The notes under the pieces: generated by a model | Seen by the model: the letters and a program-made list of their open reading frames with translations, nothing else | The model's database searches: none | What the model was told of the DNA's origin: nothing | In this document: piece by piece, positions 1 to 9,614 of the stretch | Layout of the letters: each line of letters opens with the position of its first letter | Position numbering within the stretch: position 1 is the stretch's first letter | Assembly (NCBI RefSeq): GCF_900111835.1 | Contig: NZ_FOJP01000001.1 | Span: forward strand, 248,001 to 312,000 | Direction of reading: 5' to 3' | Length of the DNA stretch: 64,000 nucleotides | Source: Metapseudomonas otitidis | GTDB lineage: Bacteria > Pseudomonadota > Gammaproteobacteria > Pseudomonadales > Pseudomonadaceae | Position numbers and translations under genes: made by a program

Positions 1-1274
1 CGGTGAGCGCCGCTCAGCCCGAGTCGGTTGCGCCCGCGCCCATCGTCCCCGAGCCTGCTGCACCTGCACCTGCACCTGCACCTGCACCTGCACCTGCACC
101 TGAAGTGGTCGCCCCCGCCGAGCCGACGGTACCCGTCGAACCGGTTGCGCCGGTCGAGCCCGTCGTGGCCCAGGCCGAGCAGCCCGTTGCAGAGGCCCCC
201 GCCGTGGTGCCCTCGCCGGCGCCGGTTGCCGTGCCGGTGGAGCCGCTGCCCGAGGTGGCGGCGGTCGTTCCGGCTGCCGAGGCTCAGCCCGTGGTCGAGG
301 CCGTCCCCGAGGCGGTTGCACCGGTGGCCGCCGAGCCGGCCCGCGCCGGCTTCTTCGCCCGCCTCAAGCAGGGTCTGTCGAAGACCAGCGCCAGCATCGG
401 CGAGGGCATGGCCAGCCTGTTCCTCGGGCGCAAGGCCATCGATGACGACCTGCTGGACGAGATCGAGACCCGCCTGCTGACCGCCGACGTCGGCGTCGAG
501 GCCACCACCTCCATCGTCCAGAGCCTGACCCAGAAGGTCGCGCGCAAGCAGCTGGCCGACGCCGATGCGCTGTACAAGGCGCTGCAGGACGAACTGGCCA
601 GCCTGCTCAAGCCCGTCGAGCAGAAGCTGGTGATCGACAGCGCCAAGCGCCCCTACGTGATCCTCGTGGTCGGCGTGAACGGCGTCGGCAAGACCACCAC
701 CATCGGCAAGCTGGCCAAGAAGCTGCAGCTGGAGGGCAAGAAGGTCATGCTCGCCGCCGGTGACACCTTCCGCGCCGCCGCCGTCGAGCAGCTGCAGGTA
801 TGGGGCGAACGCAACAACATCGCCGTGATCGCCCAGCACACCGGCGCCGACTCCGCCTCGGTGATCTTCGACGCCGTGCAGGCCGCCAAGGCCCGTGGTG
901 TGGATGTGCTGATCGCCGACACCGCCGGGCGCCTGCACACCAAGGACAACCTCATGGAGGAGCTGAAGAAGGTGCGCCGCGTGATCGGCAAGCTGGACGA
1001 GACCGCTCCCCACGAAGTGCTGCTGGTGCTGGACGCCGGCACCGGCCAGAACGCCATCAACCAGGCCAAGCAGTTCCACCAGGCGGTGAGCCTGTCGGGC
1101 CTGGCGCTGACCAAGCTGGACGGCACCGCCAAGGGCGGCGTGATCTTCGCCCTGGCCAAGCAGTTCGCCCTGCCGATCCGCTACATCGGCGTGGGTGAAG
1201 GTATCGACGACCTGCGCGACTTCGAGGCCGAGGCCTTCGTCCGCGCCCTGTTCGCCGAGCAGGAGCGCGCATGA
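1..1274 (+). CDS. ftsY: Signal recognition particle receptor FtsY (5' end outside window)
   Basis: SRP receptor GTPase that docks SRP-ribosome complexes at the inner membrane for co-translational insertion. The C-terminal NG domain is complete: P-loop [14 protein letters not shown], and [10 protein letters not shown]. Before it lies an Ala/Pro/Val/Glu-rich acidic linker that includes an (AP)n run encoded by seven CACCTG units (61-102). A GTG at position 3 is in frame, but FtsY proteins usually start with a short basic/hydrophobic segment that is missing here, so the true start is probably upstream of the window. The stop overlaps the ftsE start by 4 nt (ATGA), as in the conserved ftsYEX operon. 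Confidence 0.95.
   Translation, partial: VSAAQPESVAPAPIVPEPAAPAPAPAPAPAPAPEVVAPAEPTVPVEPVAPVEPVVAQAEQPVAEAPAVVPSPAPVAVPVEPLPEVAAVVPAAEAQPVVEAVPEAVAPVAAEPARAGFFARLKQGLSKTSASIGEGMASLFLGRKAIDDDLLDEIETRLLTADVGVEATTSIVQSLTQKVARKQLADADALYKALQDELASLLKPVEQKLVIDSAKRPYVILVVGVNGVGKTTTIGKLAKKLQLEGKKVMLAAGDTFRAAAVEQLQVWGERNNIAVIAQHTGADSASVIFDAVQAAKARGVDVLIADTAGRLHTKDNLMEELKKVRRVIGKLDETAPHEVLLVLDAGTGQNAINQAKQFHQAVSLSGLALTKLDGTAKGGVIFALAKQFALPIRYIGVGEGIDDLRDFEAEAFVRALFAEQERA
61..102 (+). repeat. Hexanucleotide tandem repeat (CACCTG)x7 inside ftsY
   Basis: Seven perfect CACCTG units read in frame as alternating Ala-Pro in the FtsY linker. The unit length is a multiple of three, so gain or loss of units would change linker length without a frameshift. 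Confidence 0.95.
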
Positions 1275-1939
1275 TCCGCTTCGAGCAGGTCGGCAAGCGC
1301 TATCCCAATGGCCATGTCGGCCTGCATGAACTGAGTTTCCGCGTCCGCCGGGGCGAGTTCCTCTTCGTCACCGGCCACTCCGGCGCCGGCAAGAGCACCC
1401 TGCTGCGGCTGCTGCTGGCCATGGAGCGTCCCACCACCGGCAAGCTGCTGCTGGCCGGGCAGGACCTCTCCACCATCACCAACTCCCAGATCCCCTTCCT
1501 GCGCCGGCAGATCGGCGTGGTGTTCCAGAACCACCAGCTGCTGTTCGACCGCACCGTGTTCGACAACGTGGCGCTGCCGCTGCAGATCCACGGCCTGTCC
1601 AAGCCGGAGATCGCCAAGCGCGTGGGCATCGCCCTGGAGCGCGTGTCCCTGTCGGACAAGGCCGAGCTGTTCCCGGCCGACCTGTCCACCGGCCAGCAAC
1701 AGCGCGTGGGCATCGCCCGCGCCGTGGTGCATCGCCCGGCCCTGCTGCTGGCGGATGAACCCACCGGCAACCTGGACCCGCGCCTGGCCGCCGAGATCAT
1801 GGGCGTTTTCGAGGACATCAACCGCTTGGGCACCACGGTTCTGATCGCCAGCCACGACCTGGCACTGATCGCCCGCATGCGCCACCGCATGCTGACCCTG
1901 CAACGCGGCCGCCTGATCGGCGACGGGGAGGCCGGCTGA
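1271..1939 (+). CDS. ftsE: Cell division ATP-binding protein FtsE
   Basis: ABC-type ATPase that partners FtsX at the divisome and controls septal peptidoglycan hydrolase activation. It is 222 residues, the normal family length. Walker A is GHSGAGKST, the signature is LSTGQQQRVGIARA, and Walker B is LLLADEPTGNLD. It overlaps ftsY by 4 nt upstream and shares one base with ftsX downstream (TGATG), which indicates translational coupling. Confidence 0.97.
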   Translation: MIRFEQVGKRYPNGHVGLHELSFRVRRGEFLFVTGHSGAGKSTLLRLLLAMERPTTGKLLLAGQDLSTITNSQIPFLRRQIGVVFQNHQLLFDRTVFDNVALPLQIHGLSKPEIAKRVGIALERVSLSDKAELFPADLSTGQQQRVGIARAVVHRPALLLADEPTGNLDPRLAAEIMGVFEDINRLGTTVLIASHDLALIARMRHRMLTLQRGRLIGDGEAG

Positions 1940-2958
1940 TGAGCGCATCCCGCATGCCGCCGCCCAAGCCCGCCGAGCGCGTGGGCGCCACGGCCCGTCC
2001 CGAGGAGCCGCAGAAAGACGGTGATGACGGCCCGGATTTCCGCACCCTGCTGGCGGCCTGGCTGGAAAGCCACCGTGCTAGCCTGATGGACAGCCTGCGC
2101 CGCCTGGGCCGGCAGCCCATCGGCAGCTTCTTCACCAGCCTGGTGATGGCCATTGCCCTGAGCCTGCCCATGGGGCTGTCGCTGCTGCTCAACAACGTCG
2201 AACGCCTGGGCGGCTCCTGGCAGCGCGCGGCGCAGATTTCCCTGTTCCTGCAGATGGACGCCAGCGAAGCCGACGGCCGCAAGCTGCGCGACGAGATCGC
2301 CGGCATGCTCGACGTGGCCGAAGCCGAGTGGATCAGCCGCGAGCAGGCGCTGGAAGAGTTCCAGCAGCAGACCGGGCTGGGCCAGGCACTCAAGGAGCTG
2401 CCGGAGAACCCCTTGCCCGGCGTGATCCTGGTGACGCCCAAGGAAGTCGACAAGACCACCCTGGAAGCCCTGCGCCTGCGCCTGGCCGAGCTGCCACGGG
2501 TGCAGCAGGCCCAGCTCGACCTGGTGTGGGTCGAGCGCCTGAGCGCCATCCTCAAGCTGGGCGAGCGTTTCATCTTCGGGCTCACCGTGCTGCTGGTGCT
2601 GGCGCTGTTGCTGGTGATCGGCAACACCATCCGCCTGCACATCGAGAACCGCCGGATCGAGATCGAGGTGATCAAACTGGTGGGTGGAACCGACAGCTAC
2701 GTGCGGCGTCCCTTCCTTTATATGGGCGCGCTGTATGGCGTGGGTGCCGGCCTGCTGGCCTGGCTGGTGCTGGCCTACGGACTGGACTGGCTGAACGACG
2801 CCGTGGTGCGCCTAGCTGGTTTGTACGGCAGTGACTTCGCCCTCGCCGGCGTGCCGCTGGGCGACGGATTGTCGCTGTTGCTCGGCGCCATCCTGCTGGG
2901 CTACATCGGCGCCTGGCTGGCGGTGGCGCGCCACCTCAGCGAGCTGGCGCCGCGCTAG
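1939..2958 (+). CDS. ftsX: Cell division protein FtsX
   Basis: Integral membrane partner of FtsE, 339 residues. A proline-rich cytoplasmic N-terminus is followed by a first membrane segment near residues 60-80, a periplasmic domain that in the family contacts amidase activators (EnvC-type), and three further membrane segments near 212-235, 255-280 and 310-330. This is the FtsX/MacB-type permease layout. Last gene of the ftsYEX operon; a GC-rich hairpin follows the stop. Confidence 0.96.
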   Translation: MSASRMPPPKPAERVGATARPEEPQKDGDDGPDFRTLLAAWLESHRASLMDSLRRLGRQPIGSFFTSLVMAIALSLPMGLSLLLNNVERLGGSWQRAAQISLFLQMDASEADGRKLRDEIAGMLDVAEAEWISREQALEEFQQQTGLGQALKELPENPLPGVILVTPKEVDKTTLEALRLRLAELPRVQQAQLDLVWVERLSAILKLGERFIFGLTVLLVLALLLVIGNTIRLHIENRRIEIEVIKLVGGTDSYVRRPFLYMGALYGVGAGLLAWLVLAYGLDWLNDAVVRLAGLYGSDFALAGVPLGDGLSLLLGAILLGYIGAWLAVARHLSELAPR

Positions 2959-2963
2959 CAGAA

Positions 2964-2982
2964 CCGCCCCGGGACGGGGCGG
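2964..2982 (+). terminator. GC-rich hairpin after ftsX
   Basis: Perfect 7-bp stem CCGCCCC/GGGGCGG with a 5-nt loop, 6 nt after the ftsX stop. No T-run follows, so it may be a weak terminator or only an mRNA-stabilising structure. Confidence 0.4.
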
Positions 2983-3015
2983 AAACGAGGGGTGTAACGA
3001 AACTTTTACGCCCCC

Positions 3016-3043
3016 TTGCAGTCATAAAGGCCAGTGCTACACT
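3016..3043 (+). promoter_or_regulatory. Candidate sigma-70-type promoter of rpoH
   Basis: TTGCAG (3016-3021), 16-nt spacer, TACACT (3038-3043), about 30 nt before the rpoH start. The short leader ends in GAATC-GGAG-GATTC (3057-3070), a 5-bp stem with the Shine-Dalgarno GGAG in its loop. Confidence 0.6.
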
Positions 3044-3072
3044 GCGCGAGCTTAGTGAATCGGAGGATTCGC

Positions 3073-3927
<855 letters not shown>

Positions 3928-3945
3928 GCCGTCGCATGATCGAAA

Positions 3946-3969
3946 GCCGCCCCAACGGGCGGCTTTTTT
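3946..3969 (+). terminator. Rho-independent terminator of rpoH
   Basis: Stem GCCGCCC (3946-3952) with GGGCGGC (3957-3963), CAAC loop, then six T (3964-3969). Confidence 0.9.
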
Positions 3970-3988
3970 CTGCCCGGAGAAATCGACC

Positions 3989-4594
3989 ATGGCGATGCCG
4001 TCCCTGCGCCCCGCCCACGGCGTGCTGTTTGTGCTGGTAGCCGTGTTGTTCTTCGGCCTGGCGATGTGGATGCAGCGGGGTGGCGAGCCTGCCGCCCCCC
4101 TGGCCTGCCTGGAAGCCTGGCAATCGCCGCTGCTGGAACCCATGGCCGAAGGCACGCTGACCCTGGCGGCGCTGGACGGCCAGGCCCACGGCGAGCTCTG
4201 GCTGCGCAACGCCGGCGAAGGCCCGCAACTGCTGTTCCGCAGCGAAGGGGAAGGCGAGGATGCCTGCAACCTGGAAGGTGAACTGGCCCTGGACGACGCC
4301 GAGCGTACGAGTCTGCTCAAGGCCCTGGGCGGACACTCCCCGGAGGGCGAGCAGCCCCTCAGCCGGCAGATGCTCGACCAACTGGGGCAGCACCGCTTGT
4401 CGGCCCTGGAAGTCCGCCCCCAGCAGCTGCCGGACGCGGAGCGGCTGGTGGCCAGCGTCGGCCAGCCCCGCCTGCGGCTCCAGTTGGGAGTGGGAGAAGC
4501 CTGGGTCTACCCGGTGGAAGGCCTGACCGCCCAGGTGGTGGATGGCCAGGTGCACCGCATCCGCGTGGTGCCCCGCGCCACCCTCAAGCAGTGA
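3989..4594 (+). CDS. Membrane-anchored protein of unknown function
   Basis: 201 residues. One N-terminal hydrophobic segment (about residues 11-28) is followed by a soluble region with a Cys near 40 and another near 91, so it is probably anchored with the body in the periplasm. I recognise no domain. It lies just after the rpoH terminator, with CGGAGA ahead of the ATG, and is convergent with mtgA (0-nt gap). The position matches a conserved hypothetical after rpoH in P. aeruginosa, as I remember it. Confidence 0.75.
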   Translation: MAMPSLRPAHGVLFVLVAVLFFGLAMWMQRGGEPAAPLACLEAWQSPLLEPMAEGTLTLAALDGQAHGELWLRNAGEGPQLLFRSEGEGEDACNLEGELALDDAERTSLLKALGGHSPEGEQPLSRQMLDQLGQHRLSALEVRPQQLPDAERLVASVGQPRLRLQLGVGEAWVYPVEGLTAQVVDGQVHRIRVVPRATLKQ

Positions 4595-5305
4595 TCAGAA
4601 CGGCACGGCCGGCTTGAGCTGCTCCAGGTATTGGCTGCCCCCCAGCTGGCTCATCTGCTGGCGGATCCAGCCGGCGCGGCGGGCGACATAGCTGCCCGGG
4701 CGCCCGGCATTCCATTCCCGGGGGTTGGGCAGCACGGCGGCCAGCAGGCTGGCCTGGCGCCGTGACAGGTAGGGCGCGCCGATGCCGAAGTGGTGGCGTG
4801 CGGCGGCCTCGGCGCCGAACACGCCGTCACCCCATTCCACGCTGTTGAGGTAGACCTCGAGGATGCGCTGCTTCGGCCAGAGCGTCTCGATCAGCACCGT
4901 GAACCAGGCTTCCAGCCCCTTGCGCAGCCAGCTGCGGCCGGACCAGAGGAACAGGTTCTTGGCCACCTGCTGACTCAGGGTGCTGGCCCCGCGCAGGGAG
5001 CCGCCGCGCTCGTTGTGTGCCAGGGCGGCACGGATGGCGGGTACGTCGAAGCCCCAGTGCTCGGCGAACTTCTGATCCTCGGCGGCGATAACCGCCACCT
5101 TCAGGTCGTCGGGCAGTTCCTTCCAGGGGCGCCAGGTGCGCTGCAGGTCGATGGGTTCGCCATCGAACCACGACTCCACCTTGCGCTCCACCATGATCAT
5201 GCTGCCGGGCGGCGGCACCCAGCGGAACAGCAGCACCAGCAGGACGGAACCGGCGGCGAACCAGATCAGCAGCTTCAACAGGCGACGACTCAGGGATCGG
5301 ATCAT
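4595..5305 (-). CDS. mtgA: Monofunctional biosynthetic peptidoglycan transglycosylase
   Basis: GT51 enzyme that polymerises lipid II glycan strands without a transpeptidase domain. 236 residues from the chosen start (MIRSLSRR...). One N-terminal membrane anchor is followed by the GT51 motifs: EDQKFAEHWGFD with the catalytic Glu, GASTLSQQVAKNLFLW, and LEVYLNSVEWG. The frame stays open upstream to 5374, but starts there would overlap the divergent DUF423 gene and give an atypical N-terminus. No strong ribosome binding site decides the start. Confidence 0.9.
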   Translation of the reverse strand: MIRSLSRRLLKLLIWFAAGSVLLVLLFRWVPPPGSMIMVERKVESWFDGEPIDLQRTWRPWKELPDDLKVAVIAAEDQKFAEHWGFDVPAIRAALAHNERGGSLRGASTLSQQVAKNLFLWSGRSWLRKGLEAWFTVLIETLWPKQRILEVYLNSVEWGDGVFGAEAAARHHFGIGAPYLSRRQASLLAAVLPNPREWNAGRPGSYVARRAGWIRQQMSQLGGSQYLEQLKPAVPF

Positions 5306-5373
5306 GCGTGGCTTGGCCTGGGCGGGTTGGCGCGCCATTATAGCGGCCGCTCTCATCCTGTCTGGAGTGCCCA

Positions 5374-5751
5374 ATGGCCCGGTTGTTCCTGCTGCTCGCC
5401 GCCTTCACCGGCTTCACCGGCGTCGCCCTCGGCGCCTTCGCTGCCCACGGCCTCAAGGCCCGGCTGAGCCCGGAGCACCTGGCGGTGTTCCAGACCGGCA
5501 CCCACTACCAGCTGATCCACGCCCTGGCGCTGTTCGGCGTCGCCCTGCTCAGCCTCCACGCACCGGGGCGCCTGGTGAACGCGGCCGGCGGCTGCTTCGC
5601 CCTCGGCATCCTGCTGTTCTCCGGCAGCCTCTACCTGCTCACCCTCAGCGGCATCGGCAAGCTGGGCATCATCACCCCCTTCGGCGGCGTGTCCTTCCTG
5701 GCCGGCTGGCTGTGCCTGGGGCTCGCTGCTTGGCGCCTCGCCGCGCGCTGA
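5374..5751 (+). CDS. DUF423 family small membrane protein
   Basis: 125 residues with four predicted membrane helices and the family's N-terminal pattern (FTGVALGAFAAHGLK, TGTHYQLIHALAL). These YgdD/TMEM256-like inner-membrane proteins have no settled function. GGAG at 5364-5367 supports the ATG. Divergent from mtgA with a short shared intergenic region. Confidence 0.88.
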   Translation: MARLFLLLAAFTGFTGVALGAFAAHGLKARLSPEHLAVFQTGTHYQLIHALALFGVALLSLHAPGRLVNAAGGCFALGILLFSGSLYLLTLSGIGKLGIITPFGGVSFLAGWLCLGLAAWRLAAR

Positions 5752-5802
5752 AGCAGGCCTGACCCTGGCGTCAAAAAGCAGGACGAATGGCGTCATTCAG
5801 CC

Positions 5803-5832
5803 TTGGTCATCCCCAAGGTTCGGGGCTAGAAT
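5803..5832 (+). promoter_or_regulatory. Candidate promoter of thiS-thiG
   Basis: TTGGTC (5803-5808), 18-nt spacer, TAGAAT (5827-5832), 31 nt before the thiS ATG. I saw no TPP riboswitch in the short leader. Confidence 0.5.
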
Positions 5833-5863
5833 GCGGGCCCCCCAATGTTGTGACCGTCCCGTC

Positions 5864-6064
5864 ATGCGCATCCAGTTGAACGGCGAATCCCACGAACTGC
5901 CCGACGGCCTGACCGTCGCGGACCTGATCGTCCGACTCGACCTGGCTGGCCGCCGTGTCGCGGTCGAGCTCAACCTCGACATCGTGCCGCGCAGCCAGCA
6001 TGCCGCCACCGTCCTGCGCGATGGCGACCAGGTGGAAGTGGTACACGCCATCGGAGGCGGCTAG
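5864..6064 (+). CDS. thiS: Sulfur carrier protein ThiS
   Basis: Ubiquitin-like sulfur carrier, 66 residues, with the essential C-terminal Gly-Gly (HAIGGG). It is thiocarboxylated and delivers sulfur to ThiG for the thiazole ring of thiamin. The start (MRIQLNGE) follows the candidate promoter. thiG begins 19 nt after its stop, so the two are co-transcribed. Confidence 0.93.
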   Translation: MRIQLNGESHELPDGLTVADLIVRLDLAGRRVAVELNLDIVPRSQHAATVLRDGDQVEVVHAIGGG

Positions 6065-6083
6065 CCGCCCGCAAGGAGTCCAC

Positions 6084-6878
6084 ATGAGTCAGAAGCCGAT
6101 CGACAAGCCATTCACCCTGGCAGGTCGGACCTATGAGTCGCGCCTGCTGGTCGGCACCGGCAAGTACAAGGACCTCGACGAGACCCGTCTGGCCATCGAG
6201 GCCTCCGGCGCCGAGATCGTCACCGTGGCGGTGCGCCGCACCAACATCGGCCAGAACCCCGGCGAGCCCAACCTGCTCGACGTGATTCCGCCCAGCCGCT
6301 ACACCATCCTGCCGAACACCGCTGGCTGCTACGACGCCATCGAGGCCGTGCGCACCTGCCGCCTGGCCCGTGAGCTGCTGGATGGCCACAACCTGGTGAA
6401 GCTGGAAGTCCTGGCCGACCAGAAGACCCTCTTCCCCAACGTCATCGAGACCCTCAAGGCCGCCGAAGTGCTGGTCAAGGAAGGCTTCGACGTGATGGTG
6501 TACACCAGCGACGACCCCATCGTCGCCCGCCAGCTGGCCGAGATCGGCTGCATCGCCATCATGCCGCTGGCCGGCCTGATCGGCTCCGGCCTTGGCATCT
6601 GCAACCCCTACAACCTGCGGATCATCCTCGAGGAGACCCGGGTGCCCGTGCTGGTCGACGCCGGTGTCGGCACCGCCTCCGACGCCACCATCGCCATGGA
6701 GATGGGCTGCGACGCGGTGCTGATGAACAGCGCCATCGCCCACGCCCAGGACCCGGTGATGATGGGCGAGGCCATGAAGCACGCCATCGTCGCCGGCCGC
6801 CTGGCCTACCTGGCCGGCCGCATGCCCCGCAAGCTCTACGCCAGCGCCTCCTCGCCGCTGGATGGTCTGATTCGCTGA
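6084..6878 (+). CDS. thiG: Thiazole synthase ThiG
   Basis: Forms the thiazole phosphate moiety of thiamin from deoxyxylulose phosphate, dehydroglycine and ThiS thiocarboxylate. 264 residues, a TIM-barrel protein. The active-site Lys region is LVKLEVL, and the phosphate-binding loops include [12 protein letters not shown] and [17 protein letters not shown] at 6073-6078 fixes the ATG at 6084, although the frame is open earlier. Followed 8 nt later by trmB. Confidence 0.96.
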   Translation: MSQKPIDKPFTLAGRTYESRLLVGTGKYKDLDETRLAIEASGAEIVTVAVRRTNIGQNPGEPNLLDVIPPSRYTILPNTAGCYDAIEAVRTCRLARELLDGHNLVKLEVLADQKTLFPNVIETLKAAEVLVKEGFDVMVYTSDDPIVARQLAEIGCIAIMPLAGLIGSGLGICNPYNLRIILEETRVPVLVDAGVGTASDATIAMEMGCDAVLMNSAIAHAQDPVMMGEAMKHAIVAGRLAYLAGRMPRKLYASASSPLDGLIR

Positions 6879-6886
6879 GAACCTCC

Positions 6887-7603
6887 ATGACTGAACAGCT
6901 GGATTCGCCGAACGAGAACGGCGAAGTACGCCACCGCACCATCAAGAGCTTCGTGATGCGCGCCGGCCGCATGACCGACGGCCAGCAGCGCGGGCTCGAC
7001 CAGGGCCTGCCGCGCTTCGGCCTGGAGCTGGCCGACGGCCTGCAGGACTTCGACGCGGTGTTCGGACGCCGTGCACCGCGCACCTTCGAGATCGGCTTCG
7101 GCATGGGGCACTCGACCCTGGAAATGGCCGCTGCCTCGCGGGACGAGGACTTCATCGGCGTCGAGGTGCACCGACCCGGCGTCGGCGCGCTGCTCAACGG
7201 CATGCTGACCCAGAACCTCGACAACATCCGCGTCTACACCTGCGATGCCCTCGAAGTCCTGCGGGACTGCGTCGCCGACGCCAGCCTCGACCGCGTCCTG
7301 CTGTTCTTCCCGGACCCGTGGCACAAGGCCCGCCATCACAAGCGCCGTATCGTCCAGCCCAGCTTCGCCGAACTGGTGCGCAGCAAGCTCAAGGTCGGCG
7401 GCGTGCTGCACATGGCCACCGACTGGGAACACTACGCCGAGCACATGCTCGAGGTGATGAACGCCGCCCCGGGCTACCGCAACCTCGCCGAGGACGGCCG
7501 CTACGTGCCGCGCCCCGAAGAGCGCCCGGTGACCAAGTTCGAACGCCGTGGCGAGCGCCTCGGCCACGGTGTCTGGGACCTGAAGTTCCAGCGCATCGAC
7601 TGA
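6887..7603 (+). CDS. trmB: tRNA (guanine-N7)-methyltransferase TrmB
   Basis: SAM-dependent enzyme that makes m7G46 in tRNA variable loops. 238 residues. The SAM site is [11 protein letters not shown], followed by the family block [19 protein letters not shown] and the C-terminal [17 protein letters not shown]. Last gene of the thiS-thiG-trmB run; a hairpin follows at 7619-7643. Confidence 0.96.
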   Translation: MTEQLDSPNENGEVRHRTIKSFVMRAGRMTDGQQRGLDQGLPRFGLELADGLQDFDAVFGRRAPRTFEIGFGMGHSTLEMAAASRDEDFIGVEVHRPGVGALLNGMLTQNLDNIRVYTCDALEVLRDCVADASLDRVLLFFPDPWHKARHHKRRIVQPSFAELVRSKLKVGGVLHMATDWEHYAEHMLEVMNAAPGYRNLAEDGRYVPRPEERPVTKFERRGERLGHGVWDLKFQRID

Positions 7604-7618
7604 TCCACCGCAGTACCC

Positions 7619-7643
7619 GCCCCGTGCCCTGGCAGCACGGGGC
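7619..7643 (+). terminator. Hairpin after trmB
   Basis: Perfect 9-bp stem GCCCCGTGC/GCACGGGGC with a 7-nt loop, 15 nt after the stop. No T-run, so terminator function is only likely. Confidence 0.5.
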
Positions 7644-7792
7644 ATTCAGGAACGACCCCATACACAGACCGGGACCACCCGGCCGCCAGGACGGCACCCC
7701 TCACCTGATCCGACACTGAACAGGCCCCGCCCCGCCGGCGGTGGCACAAGAACAAGAGCGACGCCACCCATGAGCGCCGCGAGGAGAAGGCT

Positions 7793-9136
7793 GTGTTGAG
7801 AAAGTTAGCAATTCTGCTGCTGGCGTCCTGCGCCCTGCAGGCCCAGGCCAAGGTCGACGCCGACCAGGCCGCGCGTTTGGGAGGGGAGCTGACGCCGCTG
7901 GGCGGCCAGCGCGCCGGCAACGCCGAGGGTTCCATTCCCGCCTGGGACGGCGGCCTGTCCACCCCGCCCGCCAGCTACCAGCCGGGCATGCACCACCCCG
8001 ATCCCTACGCCGGCGAATCGCCCAAGTACGTGATCACGGCCCGCAATGCCAGCCAGTACGCCGCGCACCTGCCTGCCGGCCTGAAGGCGCTGGTGGAAAC
8101 CTACCCCGACTATTCCATCCGGGTCTTCCCGACCCACCGCAGCGCAGCCGCCCCCCAGCGCATCTACGACGCGACCCGCCTCAATGCCCTCAATGGCGAG
8201 CTGATCGCCGGCGGCAACGGCGTGCAGGGCGTGGCGGCGGGCATCCCGTTCCCGATCCCGGCCAGCGGGCTGGAGGTGATCTGGAACCACATCCTGCGCT
8301 ACCGCGGTGACCAGATCCATTTCGTCACCAACCAGGCGGCGGTGCTGGCCAACGGCAGCTACAACCTGCTGAAGCTGGATCGCAACATCTACTTCGTCTA
8401 CGGCCGCGACGGCGTGACCCCGAAGGACCTGGAAAACACCATCTTCTATTACAAGTACGCGGTGGTGGCCCCGGCCAAGCTCGCGGGCTCGGCGCTGGTG
8501 GTGCAGGAAACCCTCGACCAGGTGCTGTCCATCCGCAAGGCCTGGCGCTTCAATCGGGGCGAGCGTCGCGTCCGCCGCCTGCCGATGCTTGCCTACGACA
8601 CCCTGCAGCCGGACACCAACGGCATGGCCACCGCCGACGTGGTCGACTCCTACAACGGTGCACCGGAGCGCTACGACTGGACGCTGGTGGGCAAGCAGGA
8701 AATGCTCGTGCCGTACAACAGCTACGCCGTGCACCAGAAGGGAATCCCCTACGATCAGATCCTCAAGACCAAGTTCGTCAACCCGGACCTGCTGCGGTAC
8801 GAGCTGCACCGCGTCTGGATCGTCGAAGCCTCGCTGCGCAAGGGCTTCACCCACCCCTACGCCAAGCGCCGCTTCTACATCGATGAGGACAGCTGGCAGA
8901 TCCTCGCGGTGGACCTGTACGACAAGGACGGAAAACTGACCGGCCTGCAGGAAAGTCACCCGATCAGCTACTACGATGTCCCCATGTTCGGCAGCACCCT
9001 GGAGACCATCTACGACTTCGCCGGCTCGCGCTATTTCGCCGATGGCCTGGACAACAACGAACCGATGTACGACTTCAAGGCGCCCCTCGGCCCGCGTGAC
9101 TTCACGCCCCAGGCCCTGCGCCGCGAAGGCAACTGA
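7793..9136 (+). CDS. DUF1329 family exported protein
   Basis: 447 residues with a Sec-type signal peptide (cut after about residue 19, LQAQA). The body matches DUF1329, a LolA/LolB-like fold in pseudomonads: VDADQAARLGGELTPLGGQRAGN and EGSIPAWDGGL near the N-terminus, RRFYIDEDSWQILAVDLYD near the C-terminus. Function is not established. DUF1329 genes often neighbour a DUF1302 outer-membrane protein or an RND exporter, but none is here. The start is GTG at 7793 (GAGGAGAAGG just upstream); TTG at 7796 is an alternative. Confidence 0.85.
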   Translation: MLRKLAILLLASCALQAQAKVDADQAARLGGELTPLGGQRAGNAEGSIPAWDGGLSTPPASYQPGMHHPDPYAGESPKYVITARNASQYAAHLPAGLKALVETYPDYSIRVFPTHRSAAAPQRIYDATRLNALNGELIAGGNGVQGVAAGIPFPIPASGLEVIWNHILRYRGDQIHFVTNQAAVLANGSYNLLKLDRNIYFVYGRDGVTPKDLENTIFYYKYAVVAPAKLAGSALVVQETLDQVLSIRKAWRFNRGERRVRRLPMLAYDTLQPDTNGMATADVVDSYNGAPERYDWTLVGKQEMLVPYNSYAVHQKGIPYDQILKTKFVNPDLLRYELHRVWIVEASLRKGFTHPYAKRRFYIDEDSWQILAVDLYDKDGKLTGLQESHPISYYDVPMFGSTLETIYDFAGSRYFADGLDNNEPMYDFKAPLGPRDFTPQALRREGN

Positions 9137-9162
9137 TATTCCGGCCTGCCTGGCCACGCTCC

Positions 9163-9186
9163 AACCGCCCTTCGGGGCGGTTTTTT
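9163..9186 (+). terminator. Rho-independent terminator after the DUF1329 gene
   Basis: Stem AACCGCCC (9163-9170), TTCG loop, GGGCGGTT (9175-9182), T-run to 9186. Confidence 0.88.
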
Positions 9187-9274
9187 ATTGCCGCTGATTC
9201 CCGGGGAGAAGGGCTGTCGACTTCGGTCGGTGCTTTGAGAGGGGGGCACCCTGCCTGGCAGGCAGGGTACGGAC

Positions 9275-9598
9275 TCAGCTCCGATCAGCCAGGACGCCGA
9301 TCAGGAAGAACACCAGGAGCAGCACGGGGGCCAGGGTGTAGTTGTTGAAGTAGCCCAGGCCCTTGGCCAGCCAGGGCGTGAGGAAGATCATCGCCAGCCC
9401 GTAGCCCAGCGCGCACAGGGTGACGAACAGCAGGGTGCGGAAGAGGAAGTTGAGCCCGCCGATGCGCTGCTGGATCCAGGCGTTGATGCCCGGGCCGAGC
9501 AGCACCAGCAGGGTGGCCATGATGGCCAGGGAGATGTCGTAGAGGTGGCCACGGCTCCAGCGCGAGAGGGTGGCTACCAGGTCCAGGATCAGGTCCAT
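9275..9598 (-). CDS. DUF3392 family membrane protein
   Basis: 107 residues with three hydrophobic helices and the family's C-terminal LAPVLLLVFFLIGVLADRS. An inner-membrane protein of unknown function. Last gene of the minus-strand run metX-metW-DUF4426-rdgB-hemW-DUF3392, starting 16 nt after hemW. Confidence 0.82.
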   Translation of the reverse strand: MDLILDLVATLSRWSRGHLYDISLAIMATLLVLLGPGINAWIQQRIGGLNFLFRTLLFVTLCALGYGLAMIFLTPWLAKGLGYFNNYTLAPVLLLVFFLIGVLADRS

Positions 9599-9614
9599 CG
9601 ATCGTCCTTAGCCC

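Noticed and set aside
3034-3072. Upstream ATG for rpoH at 3034
   Set aside because: It lies within the candidate -10 region, has no ribosome site and would add an atypical N-terminal extension.
5751-5863. Possible TPP riboswitch before thiS
   Set aside because: The gap is about 110 bp with the promoter close to the ATG, and I could not find the conserved CTGAGA or thi-box elements.
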